NCBI GenBank assembly: GCA_934098665.1
Contig: CAKOOO010000022.1
Span: 1-10,862 of the forward strand
DNA: 10,862 bases
From: an uncultured Bacilli bacterium
GTDB lineage: Bacteria; Bacillota_I; Bacilli_A; RF39; UBA660
Reading direction: 5' to 3'
Shown: positions 1 to 6,264 of the stretch, one piece after another
How positions within the stretch are numbered: position 1 is the stretch's first letter
How the letters are laid out: each line of letters begins with the position of its first letter
Notes under the pieces: generated by a model
The model's input: only the letters and a program-made list of their open reading frames with translations
What the model was told of the DNA's origin: nothing
The model's database searches: none
Program-made: the position numbers and the translations under genes

Positions 1-38
1 TAAAACAACTAAATATTAATTTTTTTTAAGGATTTACC

Positions 39-262
39 TTGTTCGTATTTTCCTAAAGTAGGTAGATTTAAGAAAATTCTACCTCGTATTTACGTACCTT
101 ACTATTTAATAATACACTATTTTTTATAATTTTTAAACCCTTTTTAACGAAATTACGCATGTCTATTTTCTTAAATCTACCTAATATAAGAAAATTATAT
201 AGCGTATTTACGGGCAAAAAGAGAAGTGAATTAAGAAGAAAAAATTTTAATTGTTCGTATTT
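39..262 (+). repeat. Symmetric set of CGTATTT direct repeats
   Basis: CGTATTT occurs at 44-50, 85-91, 203-209 and 256-262. The outer two share TTGTTCGTATTT (39-50, 251-262). The inner two share AGAAAATT, six variable bases, then CGTATTTACG (71-94, 189-212), exactly 118 bp apart. In a sequence this AT-rich the CG-containing core stands out. It could be a binding site for a DNA-binding protein or recombinase, or the trace of a duplication; the sequence alone does not decide. Confidence 0.6.
59..183. repeat. 19-bp perfect inverted repeat flanking 87 bp
   Basis: Bases 59-77 (TAGGTAGATTTAAGAAAAT) are the exact reverse complement of 165-183. Pairing fails at both ends (58/184 and 78/164), so the arms are sharply bounded. 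The enclosed 87 bp contains promoter-like hexamers on both strands. Arms of about 12-30 bp around about 100-200 bp upstream of a surface gene are the known geometry of invertible promoters in gut bacteria. A long RNA hairpin or paired operator sites would be the alternatives. The arms are real; inversion is inference, and no recombinase gene is in the window. Confidence 0.75.
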
Positions 263-303
263 ATTTGAATAGTAAATAACATACTAAAGAAAGGTAAGGA
301 TTT

Positions 304-2145
304 ATGAAAAAAATATTATTGAAAATGAAAGATAAGTTTAATGAAAACCAAAATAGAAATATGTTAATATTAGTTATATTAATTTTAACAATACTCTCAA
401 GTATAACATTAATAACATATTCATTTTATCAAAATAGGTCAACTAATTTAATAATTGCAGGAGTAGCCTCAATAGATAAAAGTGATGTTAAAATAAAAGT
501 TTATAGGGAAGATAAAAATTCATTTGGAGTAGGACTAGGTACATATTTACTATCATATTATGTTCCAAATGAAACATCATATTCATATACCTCTAGTAAA
601 ACAGTATGTGATACAGGAATAACAATAAATAAATATGAAAATAAAATATTTTATGTAAATGCCACTAAAAAAGGTAAATGTGAAGTGTATTTTGATGCAA
701 TAGATGGATATATAGATGATTATGAAGTAAAACTTTTTGTACAGCAGGAAATGGGTAGTACTGATGATAAAAATTATGAACAAATGGGACAATTACCTCT
801 TTATGAAACTGGATATTATTATACAGTAAACGCATCAAAAACAAGTTGTAATCCAAGTGCAACAGTATCAATTGTAGGAAGAAAAATAAATGTACTTACA
901 AGTGTGCAAACAGTATGTAATGTATATGTAGATAAAAATGCTGATAGCACTTCGCCAACAATAAGTGCTGATTTAAAAGTAGAAAATGATATTTTAACGG
1001 TAACACTTAATGATAATGCAATGCTAGGAAGTTATGGACTATCAAGTAGTAGTACTACTGAACCTGAAGAGTGGTTTAATATCCCAACAACGCCATATAC
1101 ATTATCAACATCAATAACAAGTAATACACCTTATTTATGGGTAAAGGATGCTGCAGGTAATATTAAAGTGTCTAGTGAAATAAGCTTTACCCCGGCAGCA
1201 ATGCTACTTATTTTAAATAATAATGGTGGGAAAGATACAATTGAATCAAAAGGTACACCAACATTTACAAATGTAGCTACCTCAAATGAAGGGATGTATG
1301 CTGCTGAAGATGACCTTGGAACATCCTACTACTTTAGGGGAGCAGTAAATAATAACTGGGTAAAATTTGGAAAAGATAGTTCAAATAAAGATATATACTG
1401 GAGAATAATCAGAATAAATGGTGATGGTTCAATAAGATTAATATACACAGGAACAACAACACCAACAGAAAGTCAAAAAGTAGTTATGACTGGCACAGGT
1501 ACACAAATAAGCACAAGTAAATTTAATAGTAATTATAATTATTCAGAACATGTAGGATATATGTACACAGATGGAGAGCAACACGGAAATAGTACACCAA
1601 GTGATATAAAAACAACAATAGAAAATTGGTATGCAGAAACAACATTAAAAGATAACTCTTTAGTATCACAAGACCAAATATTTTGTAATGATCGAAGTGT
1701 AACAAGTGGAACATGGTCATCAACCTCAACATCAAATTTATTTTATGCACCATATACAAGGCTTTCAGCAAGTACGCCAAATCCCCAATTAAAATGCCCA
1801 ACAGAAAGTGATAAACTTACAGTTGGTACTAGTAATGGAAATGGAGCATTAACTTATCCAGTAGGCTTAATAACCGCAGATGAAGTAGCAATGGCTGGTG
1901 GAAAACTTGGAACAGACAATAGTACTTATTATTTGTATACAAACCAATATTATTGGTTGGGGTCGCCTAATCTTTTCTTTGGTAGAATTTCTTATGCTAT
2001 TGAGTTTTATGTAAGTGCGTCGGGCAATTTTGATGGAGATACTGTGAATCTCACTTATGGCGTCCGTCCTGTTTTATCATTATCCACTAAAGCAAAACTT
2101 TCTGGTAATGGCACGTGGAATAATCCATATATTGTAGCAAATTAA
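304..2145 (+). CDS. Membrane-anchored surface protein with DGR-like variable C-terminus
   Basis: Probable cell-surface binding or display protein of 613 residues. It begins with a short basic stretch and one hydrophobic segment (about 20-42) and has no lipobox, so it is probably anchored by this helix. Two related modules follow, each with a spaced cysteine pair (C102/C126 and C182/C205, the second of each pair followed by VY[FV]D). Then comes an Ig-like stretch (about 217-296, containing WVKDAAGN), then a large domain (about 300-613) with IYWRIIRINGDGSIRLIY near 364-381, C461 and C498, YPVGLITADEVAMAGG near 518-533, and a closing YWLGSP ... YGVRPVLSL segment. Such endings occur in C-type-lectin-like domains of DGR targets. 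The start ATG follows AAGGTAAGGA with 3 nt spacing. The last 40 or so codons differ strikingly in composition from the rest. Domain roles are inference; ligand unknown. Confidence 0.88.
   Translation: MKKILLKMKDKFNENQNRNMLILVILILTILSSITLITYSFYQNRSTNLIIAGVASIDKSDVKIKVYREDKNSFGVGLGTYLLSYYVPNETSYSYTSSKTVCDTGITINKYENKIFYVNATKKGKCEVYFDAIDGYIDDYEVKLFVQQEMGSTDDKNYEQMGQLPLYETGYYYTVNASKTSCNPSATVSIVGRKINVLTSVQTVCNVYVDKNADSTSPTISADLKVENDILTVTLNDNAMLGSYGLSSSSTTEPEEWFNIPTTPYTLSTSITSNTPYLWVKDAAGNIKVSSEISFTPAAMLLILNNNGGKDTIESKGTPTFTNVATSNEGMYAAEDDLGTSYYFRGAVNNNWVKFGKDSSNKDIYWRIIRINGDGSIRLIYTGTTTPTESQKVVMTGTGTQISTSKFNSNYNYSEHVGYMYTDGEQHGNSTPSDIKTTIENWYAETTLKDNSLVSQDQIFCNDRSVTSGTWSSTSTSNLFYAPYTRLSASTPNPQLKCPTESDKLTVGTSNGNGALTYPVGLITADEVAMAGGKLGTDNSTYYLYTNQYYWLGSPNLFFGRISYAIEFYVSASGNFDGDTVNLTYGVRPVLSLSTKAKLSGNGTWNNPYIVAN
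1948..2076 (+). other. Candidate DGR variable region (VR) ending in GC-rich IMH-like sequence
   Basis: Codons 549-591 encode YYWLGSP, a scrambled middle, then TYGVRPVL. In 1954-2073 only 21 of 120 bases are A (17.5%), although the surrounding gene is strongly A-rich. Invariant-looking positions use codons rare in this gene (TCG CCT, GCG TCG GGC, GGC GTC CGT CCT). The variable-looking positions 557-560, 562, 563, 566, 569, 576, 577, 579 and 583 are all NNY codons (CTT TTC TTT GGT ATT TCT ATT TAT TTT GAT GAT CTC), as expected if a template repeat with AAT/AAC at these sites were copied with adenine mutagenesis. The end, GGCGTCCGTCCTGTT (2059-2073), resembles an initiation-of-mutagenic-homing element. 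No template repeat or reverse transcriptase is in this window. Confidence 0.7.
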
Positions 2146-2173
2146 AAAAGAAAGATTTACATGTCTTTCTTTT
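2146..2173. terminator. Bidirectional hairpin terminator between convergent genes
   Basis: AAAAGAAAGA (2146-2155) pairs perfectly with TCTTTCTTTT (2164-2173) around an 8-nt loop. T-rich sequence follows on the plus strand (to about 2180), and the minus strand also runs into T's (complement of 2144-2149). It lies just past the surface protein stop and overlaps the last codons of the opposing acyl-CoA synthetase, so it could serve both. The stem is AT-rich. Confidence 0.65.
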
Positions 2174-3884
2174 CTTTTTCTTCATATTCTTCTAATTGAA
2201 GTTTTTTAAAGTCAATTTTACCCATTTTAGTTTTAGGAAGTGATTTTCTAAAATCATATTTATATGGCCACTCAAACTTAGCAAGTTTACTTTCAACATA
2301 TTTTTTAATATTCATTCGAAGTATTGGATTATCAATAACATCATTTTTTAAAACAATACATGCTTTAGGCACTTCAACTTTATATGGATGAGGAATACCA
2401 ACAACAGAACATGTAAGTACAGCTTCATGTGAATTAATTACTTCTTCAACATGCTGAGGATATACATTATAACCACTAGAAATAATCATTCTTTTAAGTC
2501 TTTGTTTATAAAAAACTATACCATCATTATCAATATAACCAATATCCCCAGTATGAAGCCAAGTATATCCATCTTTATGTACCTGAAGTGTTTTATTTGT
2601 TTCTTTTTCATTATTTAAATAACCAAGCATTACAGTTGGAGCACTTATACAAATTTCTCCATCTACATTGTTTCTAACTTCAGTTTGAGTAAATGGTTTA
2701 ACTATTTTAACATCATTACCAGGCCCAGGAATACCTATAGCTCCAGTTTTATAATGATAATCAAAATTTGCTACGGCTCCCGCTAAACATTCTGTCATTC
2801 CATATCCTTGACTTATCTCTACATTGGAATTATGTTTTCTAAAAAAATCATTTATTCTTAATTCTAAATCTTTAGAAAGCGAGTCACCACCTACAACAGC
2901 ATATTTAACAAAAGATAAATCTTTTATATCACTTTGAAGAAGTGCTTCATAAAGTGTTGGTACGCCAATTATCATTTGAGGCTTATATTTATCAATAATA
3001 TTTGCAAATTCAGTTGCTTTAAAAGCAGGAATTAAAATAACTTGCCTTCCTAAACATAACATTGAATTAATTGAAAGTGCTAATCCAAAACCATGAAATA
3101 CTGGCATAATAGCAAGTATCTTATCACCTTTTTCAAGTTTTTTAAGCATGATAATTTCTTGTACAGTTAAACTATTAAAATTACCATTTGATAAAACTAT
3201 ACCTTTACTTACCCCTGTAGTACCACCACTTTGTAATATACATGCTGGTTTATCTATAACATTATAATATTTTTTATATTCAAACTTTAATTTTCTTTTT
3301 AGAAATTTTTTGTAAGATATAAAACTTTCTTTACATGGTATAGTGTATTTATTAAACATTTTTAATTTATAACCAATTTTTAAAAGTAATGGTAAGCTAT
3401 TTGCGGGTGTTACTCCAATAATATTAACTACTTTAGTGCCATCTTTAATATTTTTTAGTTTATCATAAGATGCATCTATAGATACAATAATTTTACTTTC
3501 ATTATTTTTTAATATATTTTTTATTTCTTCTTCACTTGAAAGCGGGTGTACCATATTACTTACAGCCCCAATTTTATTTAGAGCATAAAAAAGTACTACA
3601 GCCTCAGGTATATTTGGAAGAAGTAATGTTACTATATCCATTTTTTTAACACCCATAGCATTAAGTGCAAAAGATGCATTATCAATCTTTTTTAGTAGCT
3701 TACCATAAGTAATAGTTTTATTATAATAATTAATTGCATTATCTTTTGGATGAGAGGAAGCATATTCGTAAAAATAATCAAATATTGTTTCATCTTTTGC
3801 TTTCATTTTTCTTTCTTCTTTAGTATAACATTTATTCCATCTAGAATATGATTTTAATTTTCTGTCTAATTTAAATAAAAACAT
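2157..3884 (-). CDS. AMP-forming acyl-CoA synthetase (ANL superfamily)
   Basis: 575-residue cytoplasmic enzyme expected to activate a carboxylate, probably a fatty acid, with ATP to an acyl-adenylate and then to acyl-CoA. Family motifs are complete: phosphate loop SGGTTGVSKG (219-228), QGYGMTE (359-365), HTGD (444-447), SGYNVYP in the C-terminal domain (470-476) and catalytic lysine K556 in PKTKMGKID. The usual GRxKD hinge segment reads QRLKR (461-465), so Arg462 is kept but the preceding Gly and the Asp are replaced. The overall layout resembles long-chain acyl-CoA synthetases; substrate is not readable from sequence, and adenylation in another pathway is possible. The start at 3884 is fixed by AGGAGGGA, 2 nt before the ATG. 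The gene is monocistronic, convergent with the surface protein gene and divergent from the lysis pair. Confidence 0.92.
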   Translation of the reverse strand: MFLFKLDRKLKSYSRWNKCYTKEERKMKAKDETIFDYFYEYASSHPKDNAINYYNKTITYGKLLKKIDNASFALNAMGVKKMDIVTLLLPNIPEAVVLFYALNKIGAVSNMVHPLSSEEEIKNILKNNESKIIVSIDASYDKLKNIKDGTKVVNIIGVTPANSLPLLLKIGYKLKMFNKYTIPCKESFISYKKFLKRKLKFEYKKYYNVIDKPACILQSGGTTGVSKGIVLSNGNFNSLTVQEIIMLKKLEKGDKILAIMPVFHGFGLALSINSMLCLGRQVILIPAFKATEFANIIDKYKPQMIIGVPTLYEALLQSDIKDLSFVKYAVVGGDSLSKDLELRINDFFRKHNSNVEISQGYGMTECLAGAVANFDYHYKTGAIGIPGPGNDVKIVKPFTQTEVRNNVDGEICISAPTVMLGYLNNEKETNKTLQVHKDGYTWLHTGDIGYIDNDGIVFYKQRLKRMIISSGYNVYPQHVEEVINSHEAVLTCSVVGIPHPYKVEVPKACIVLKNDVIDNPILRMNIKKYVESKLAKFEWPYKYDFRKSLPKTKMGKIDFKKLQLEEYEEKEKKDM

Positions 3885-3904
3885 AGTCCCTCCTACATAA
3901 TACT

Positions 3905-3910
3905 ATTATA
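3905..3910 (-). promoter_or_regulatory. Probable -10 box of acyl-CoA synthetase gene
   Basis: The complement of 3905-3910 is an exact TATAAT, 20 nt ahead of the ATG at 3884, with the ribosome binding site between. The -35 position (3928-3933) is poor and falls inside the 12-bp inverted repeat at 3917-3946, so activity may depend on the bound factor or on other contacts. Confidence 0.5.
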
Positions 3911-3916
3911 TAACAT

Positions 3917-3946
3917 TTTTCTTAAAAGAACTAACTTTTAAGAAAA
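3917..3946. promoter_or_regulatory. 12-bp inverted repeat, candidate operator
   Basis: TTTTCTTAAAAG (3917-3928) and CTTTTAAGAAAA (3935-3946) are perfect inverted copies separated by AACTAA. The element covers the expected -35 region of the leftward promoter and lies between divergent genes. Dyads of this form suit a homodimeric repressor such as a TetR-type or fatty-acid-responsive regulator. It does not resemble a terminator, as no T-run follows either arm. The regulator is not identified. Confidence 0.5.
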
Positions 3947-4007
3947 TTTAATACATTTTAATTATTTATTAACTTAAATTTTACATAAATTATTATGGAG
4001 GTAATAA

Positions 4008-4187
4008 ATGAAAAGTTTAATAAAATGCTTGTTACATGTTAAAACAATTATTACATTAGCCGCAACATTTGTTTTTGTTTATTTATCAGTAAGAAATCAA
4101 ATACCTACTGAAACAATTACCATGGTTGTAGGTATGGTTTTTACATATTATTTTAATAAAAAGGAGGATAGTGATGGAATACTTTAA
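4008..4187 (+). CDS. Small holin-like membrane protein
   Basis: 59-residue protein with two hydrophobic segments (about 13-28, TIITLAATFVFVYLSV, and 37-49, TITMVVGMVFTYY) separated by a short polar turn, ending in a charged tail KKEDSD. Size, topology and position directly before a cell-wall hydrolase gene match small phage holins, which form membrane lesions that let an endolysin reach the wall. A TGGAGG site lies 6 nt before the ATG at 4008. The 3' end overlaps the endolysin reading frame by 14 nt, indicating translational coupling. A role in export or stress release outside a phage is possible. Function is inferred from architecture and context; no motif is diagnostic. Confidence 0.7.
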   Translation: MKSLIKCLLHVKTIITLAATFVFVYLSVRNQIPTETITMVVGMVFTYYFNKKEDSDGIL

Positions 4188-5001
4188 GTTTCCTAAAAAA
4201 AGTTATTATTTAACCCAAGGCTTTGGAAGACCATCATTTTCTCATCAAAATAGAAAAGCAATAGATGTTTCCGCTAGAAATGGCTACAAAGAAATTTATG
4301 CACCTTTTTCTGGATATGTATCAAAAATATATGTTAAAAGAAATATGCCATATTCAATATGGCTTACTTCAAATGAAAAAGTATTATGTGCAGATGGAAG
4401 TAAAAAATATGCTGTTGTTATGATGACTCATCCCAATAAAATTATAAATTATAAAGTTGGTCAAAAGTTTAATCAAGGTGATTATTTATTTGATGATGGT
4501 ACAACAGGTAATGTAAAAGCTCATTTAGATTTAGAAATCGCAGTATATGATAATAAAAATGATATTATTAATAATTGGCGTAGTATAAATGGCGACTGGG
4601 GACTTTATAATGCTGTAGATCCCACTAAATATATGGTTATCGAAGATAATACTTTAGTTATTAATGATTATTATAAAGTTCAAAATAAACATTATACTTT
4701 TAAAAAAATAAGTGATGAAAGAAGTAATTATACTGTAGGTAACTATCAAACATTATTTAATATGTATATAAGAAGTGGTCCAGGAACAAACTTTAGAATA
4801 AAAAAAGTTAAAGAGCTTACTATAAATGGTAGAGAAAATAGTGTTTATAAAAATTTAAATTCTAATGCTTTATATAAAAAAGGTACTGTTTTCACAGCAT
4901 TTACAATTATAAATAATTCAAATGGCTCTTTATGGGCTAAAACTCCAAGTGGGTATATTTGTTTAAAAGATAAAGAAAGTATTTATGCTTTAAAAGTATA
5001 A
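4174..5001 (+). CDS. Endolysin-like M23 peptidase with C-terminal SH3b domain
   Basis: 275-residue predicted peptidoglycan hydrolase. An N-terminal M23 metallopeptidase-like domain (about 5-125) shows GFGRPSFSH with H24, the AID motif with D31, YAPFSGYV (42-49), H86 in MMTHPN, VGQKFNQGDYLFDDGTTGN (95-113) and the final motif AHLDLE with H117. A bacterial SH3 domain follows (about 192-265: MYIRSGPGTNFRI ... GYICLK), expected to bind the wall. No signal peptide is present, as usual for holin-dependent endolysins. The typical HxH of M23 enzymes reads HLD here, so the last zinc ligand may be Asp119; activity is uncertain. I chose ATG 4174 over GTG 4171 because AAGGAGG (4161-4167) is then 6 nt away instead of 3. 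It is coupled to the upstream holin-like gene. Confidence 0.82.
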   Translation: MEYFKFPKKSYYLTQGFGRPSFSHQNRKAIDVSARNGYKEIYAPFSGYVSKIYVKRNMPYSIWLTSNEKVLCADGSKKYAVVMMTHPNKIINYKVGQKFNQGDYLFDDGTTGNVKAHLDLEIAVYDNKNDIINNWRSINGDWGLYNAVDPTKYMVIEDNTLVINDYYKVQNKHYTFKKISDERSNYTVGNYQTLFNMYIRSGPGTNFRIKKVKELTINGRENSVYKNLNSNALYKKGTVFTAFTIINNSNGSLWAKTPSGYICLKDKESIYALKV

Positions 5002-5013
5002 CTTTCTTTTTTA
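4972..5013. terminator. Hairpin terminator between lysin and repressor genes
   Basis: AAAGAAAGT (4972-4980) pairs with ACTTTCTTT (5001-5009) around a 20-nt loop, followed by a T-rich run to about 5015. It spans the lysin stop and overlaps the end of the opposing XRE gene, and the minus strand is also T-rich beyond the stem. The long loop makes it weaker than a standard terminator. Confidence 0.45.
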
Positions 5014-5261
5014 TTTGACATTTTCATCGAATAAATCTTTAATACTTATATTTAATGCGTCAGCAATTCTTCCAATAATTACTAAAGTAAAATATTTATT
5101 GGGATTTGCACTTTCAATTTGTGAAATATAATGCATAGATACATCAATTCTATCCACTAATTGTTGTTGAGTTAAATTTGCCATTTTACGGTATTTTTTA
5201 TATTAAGTCTAACAATATTATAATAGTAATAATCATTATGTAAGCCATTACTTTTCTCCAT
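5011..5261 (-). pseudogene. XRE-family HTH repressor, frameshifted in a homopolymer
   Basis: Read with one extra base this is an 83-residue Cro/CI-type DNA-binding protein: MEKSNGL at the start, NIVRLNIKKYRKMANLTQQQ (15-34), then LVDRIDVSMHYISQIE (35-50), the helix-turn-helix, and a closing IADALNISIKDLFDE (66-80). In the sequence given, the frame breaks at the T6 run 5194-5199 (A6 on the coding strand). The upstream frame ends KNTVKWQI-stop at 5172, while the HTH continues in the next frame. Adding one A makes 252 nt, exactly 84 codons. The start ATG at 5261 follows AGGTG. Possible causes are a real inactivating slip, reversible slippage or an assembly error. It is convergent with the lysin gene and divergent from the lipoprotein gene. 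Confidence 0.82.
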
Positions 5262-5292
5262 TTTTTCACCTACATTATTTTTATATAACCAA

Positions 5293-5323
5293 TAGTTAGA
5301 AATATAAGTACTGGTAGTTAGAA
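5293..5323. repeat. Pair of 9-bp direct repeats in divergent promoter region
   Basis: TAGTTAGAA occurs at 5293-5301 and 5315-5323, a 22-bp period that puts both copies on the same face of the helix. They lie between the XRE gene and the lipoprotein gene and cover the region expected for the -35 of the rightward promoter. This fits operator half-sites for the adjacent repressor, but no binding is shown. Confidence 0.45.
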
Positions 5324-5326
5324 TTA

Positions 5327-5335
5327 TGATATAAT
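5327..5335 (+). promoter_or_regulatory. Extended -10 promoter of lipoprotein operon
   Basis: TGATATAAT (5327-5335) is a perfect extended -10 (TGnTATAAT). No good -35 is seen, as is common for this class. The start codon at 5360 is 24 nt downstream, so the transcript should begin near 5342, right at the ribosome binding site. Confidence 0.7.
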
Positions 5336-5359
5336 AATCAAAAGGAAGGAGTGTGGAAA

Positions 5360-5857
5360 ATGAGAAGAGTTGCTTTATTAAAAAATATTTGTATAGCATT
5401 TATGAGTTTAACTATGTTTTTATTATTAGGTGGTTGCAATAGTAGTAATAAACTTACAGAGCAGCAGCAGTATGCAGTAGATGCAATTATTGATTATCGT
5501 GAAAAGGTAAAAGATCCGAGTGCATTAAATATTAATCATATATATTTGTGTTATTCAAAGGATGATACACCCGAAGATTATAATGAAGCTAATTTGTATC
5601 TTGATGTAACAGCTAAAAATAGTTTAGGCGGTTCTAATAGGAATAAAGTGTTTTATTATATTTTAAGTGATGAGTTATTAAAAGAAGAAGAGTATTCAAC
5701 ATATGATAAAGTAAATTTTGCAGGTAGTACTGAAACAAGTTTTACTGAAATGAAAAATCTTATTGAAGACGATTTTAGAGAGTGTGCAAGTAAGGATAAT
5801 GAATTAGAGCTAAAAAAAATAATGAAAGAAGTTGACAAAATAGTTAACGGTAATTAG
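5360..5857 (+). CDS. Lipoprotein of unknown function
   Basis: 165-residue predicted lipoprotein. A basic start (MRR), a hydrophobic core (about 11-23) and lipobox LGGC with C26 predict cleavage, lipidation and attachment to the outer face of the membrane. The mature part begins with a Ser/Asn linker, then about 135 mainly polar residues with an acidic, helix-prone C-terminus (EMKNLIEDDF, KKIMKEVDKIV). I recognise no catalytic motif or named domain. ATG 5360 is preferred to the in-frame GTG 5351 because GTG sits within the purine-rich Shine-Dalgarno stretch AAGGAAGGAG, whereas 5360 has proper spacing. It is first in an operon with the membrane protein 15 nt downstream, and divergent from the XRE gene, whose product may regulate it. 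Confidence 0.85.
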   Translation: MRRVALLKNICIAFMSLTMFLLLGGCNSSNKLTEQQQYAVDAIIDYREKVKDPSALNINHIYLCYSKDDTPEDYNEANLYLDVTAKNSLGGSNRNKVFYYILSDELLKEEEYSTYDKVNFAGSTETSFTEMKNLIEDDFRECASKDNELELKKIMKEVDKIVNGN

Positions 5858-5872
5858 AAAGGATGAATAAAT

Positions 5873-6211
5873 ATGGAAGAAGAAATTTATAATAGTTTAG
5901 AGGATTATAATAAAAATAAAAAATTAAAAAATAAGGATGAATCACTTGAAGAATTGTATATTCCAAAATATGAAAATATGATGAAGCCTAATAATGCTAT
6001 AGCTAGCATTTTAAATGTATTTGGTTGGATTACTATTATACTTGGCTTTATCTTTGGCCTTGTTTTAGGAGTAAATGAACTTGATGAGTTTGATTTTCTT
6101 ATTACTTTAGGATACTGGGCAATATTTGACTTTTCTGCTTTAAGTATGTTTGCAATATCTGAAATAATAAAATTACTTCATGATATAAGATATAAACTAT
6201 GGTTAAAATAA
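5873..6211 (+). CDS. Small two-helix membrane protein, unknown
   Basis: 112-residue protein with a charged N-terminal segment (about 1-40, rich in Lys, Asp and Glu) and two hydrophobic segments (about 42-67 and 78-102) joined by an acidic loop NELDEFD. The C-terminal end is basic (HDIRYKLWLK). No family is recognised. An AGAAAGGA ribosome binding site precedes the ATG. The gene follows the lipoprotein by only 15 nt with no terminator between, so the two are probably co-transcribed and could act together at the membrane; that partnership is inference. No terminator is seen after it before the next promoter. Confidence 0.8.
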   Translation: MEEEIYNSLEDYNKNKKLKNKDESLEELYIPKYENMMKPNNAIASILNVFGWITIILGFIFGLVLGVNELDEFDFLITLGYWAIFDFSALSMFAISEIIKLLHDIRYKLWLK

Positions 6212-6232
6212 AGTGCAAAGTAAATAAAAATT

Positions 6233-6241
6233 TGTTATACT
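6233..6241 (+). promoter_or_regulatory. Extended -10 promoter of anchored-protein gene
   Basis: TGTTATACT (6233-6241) matches the extended -10 pattern TGnTATAAT with one change. It lies 23 nt before the ATG at 6265, with GTGAGG (6252-6257) as ribosome binding site. The -35 position is poor. Confidence 0.6.
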
Positions 6242-6264
6242 AGTTATAGTAGTGAGGTTTAGTT

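Larger units (their letters stand above)
1..303. other. Repeat-rich non-coding region upstream of surface protein gene
   Basis: No open frame or RNA gene is recognised here. The stretch holds the 19-bp inverted repeat (59-77/165-183), four CGTATTT elements, a local hairpin (60-66 with 78-84, AGGTAGA/TCTACCT) and a 10-bp direct repeat TAAGGATTTA at 27-36 and 295-304; the second copy contains the ribosome binding site of the next gene. I find no convincing sigma-A promoter between 184 and 303. An exact TATAAT lies at 125-130 on the plus strand without a good -35. A weak minus-strand pair lies at 137-109 (TTTAAA, 17 bp, TATTAT). Other genes in this window keep their -10 box within 15-24 nt of the start codon, so this leader is atypical. 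Confidence 0.7.

Noticed and set aside
1..303. CRISPR array or tandem repeat locus
   Set aside because: The repeats are short, few, unevenly spaced and partly inverted; there is no regular repeat-spacer unit.
583..871. Two overlapping minus-strand frames and a similar plus-strand frame at 1523-1801
   Set aside because: All lie inside the surface protein gene, are low-complexity (Ile/Tyr/Phe or Leu-rich) and lack ribosome binding sites.
4171..4173. GTG start for the endolysin gene (likewise GTG 5351 and GTG 7314 for the lipoprotein and first transporter)
   Set aside because: In each case the GTG lies in or too close to the Shine-Dalgarno sequence, and an ATG a few codons later has proper spacing.
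5172..5399. 75-codon minus-strand frame starting at 5399
   Set aside because: Only its last 30 codons are real: they are the 5' part of the frameshifted XRE gene. The upstream part overlaps the lipoprotein start and promoter.
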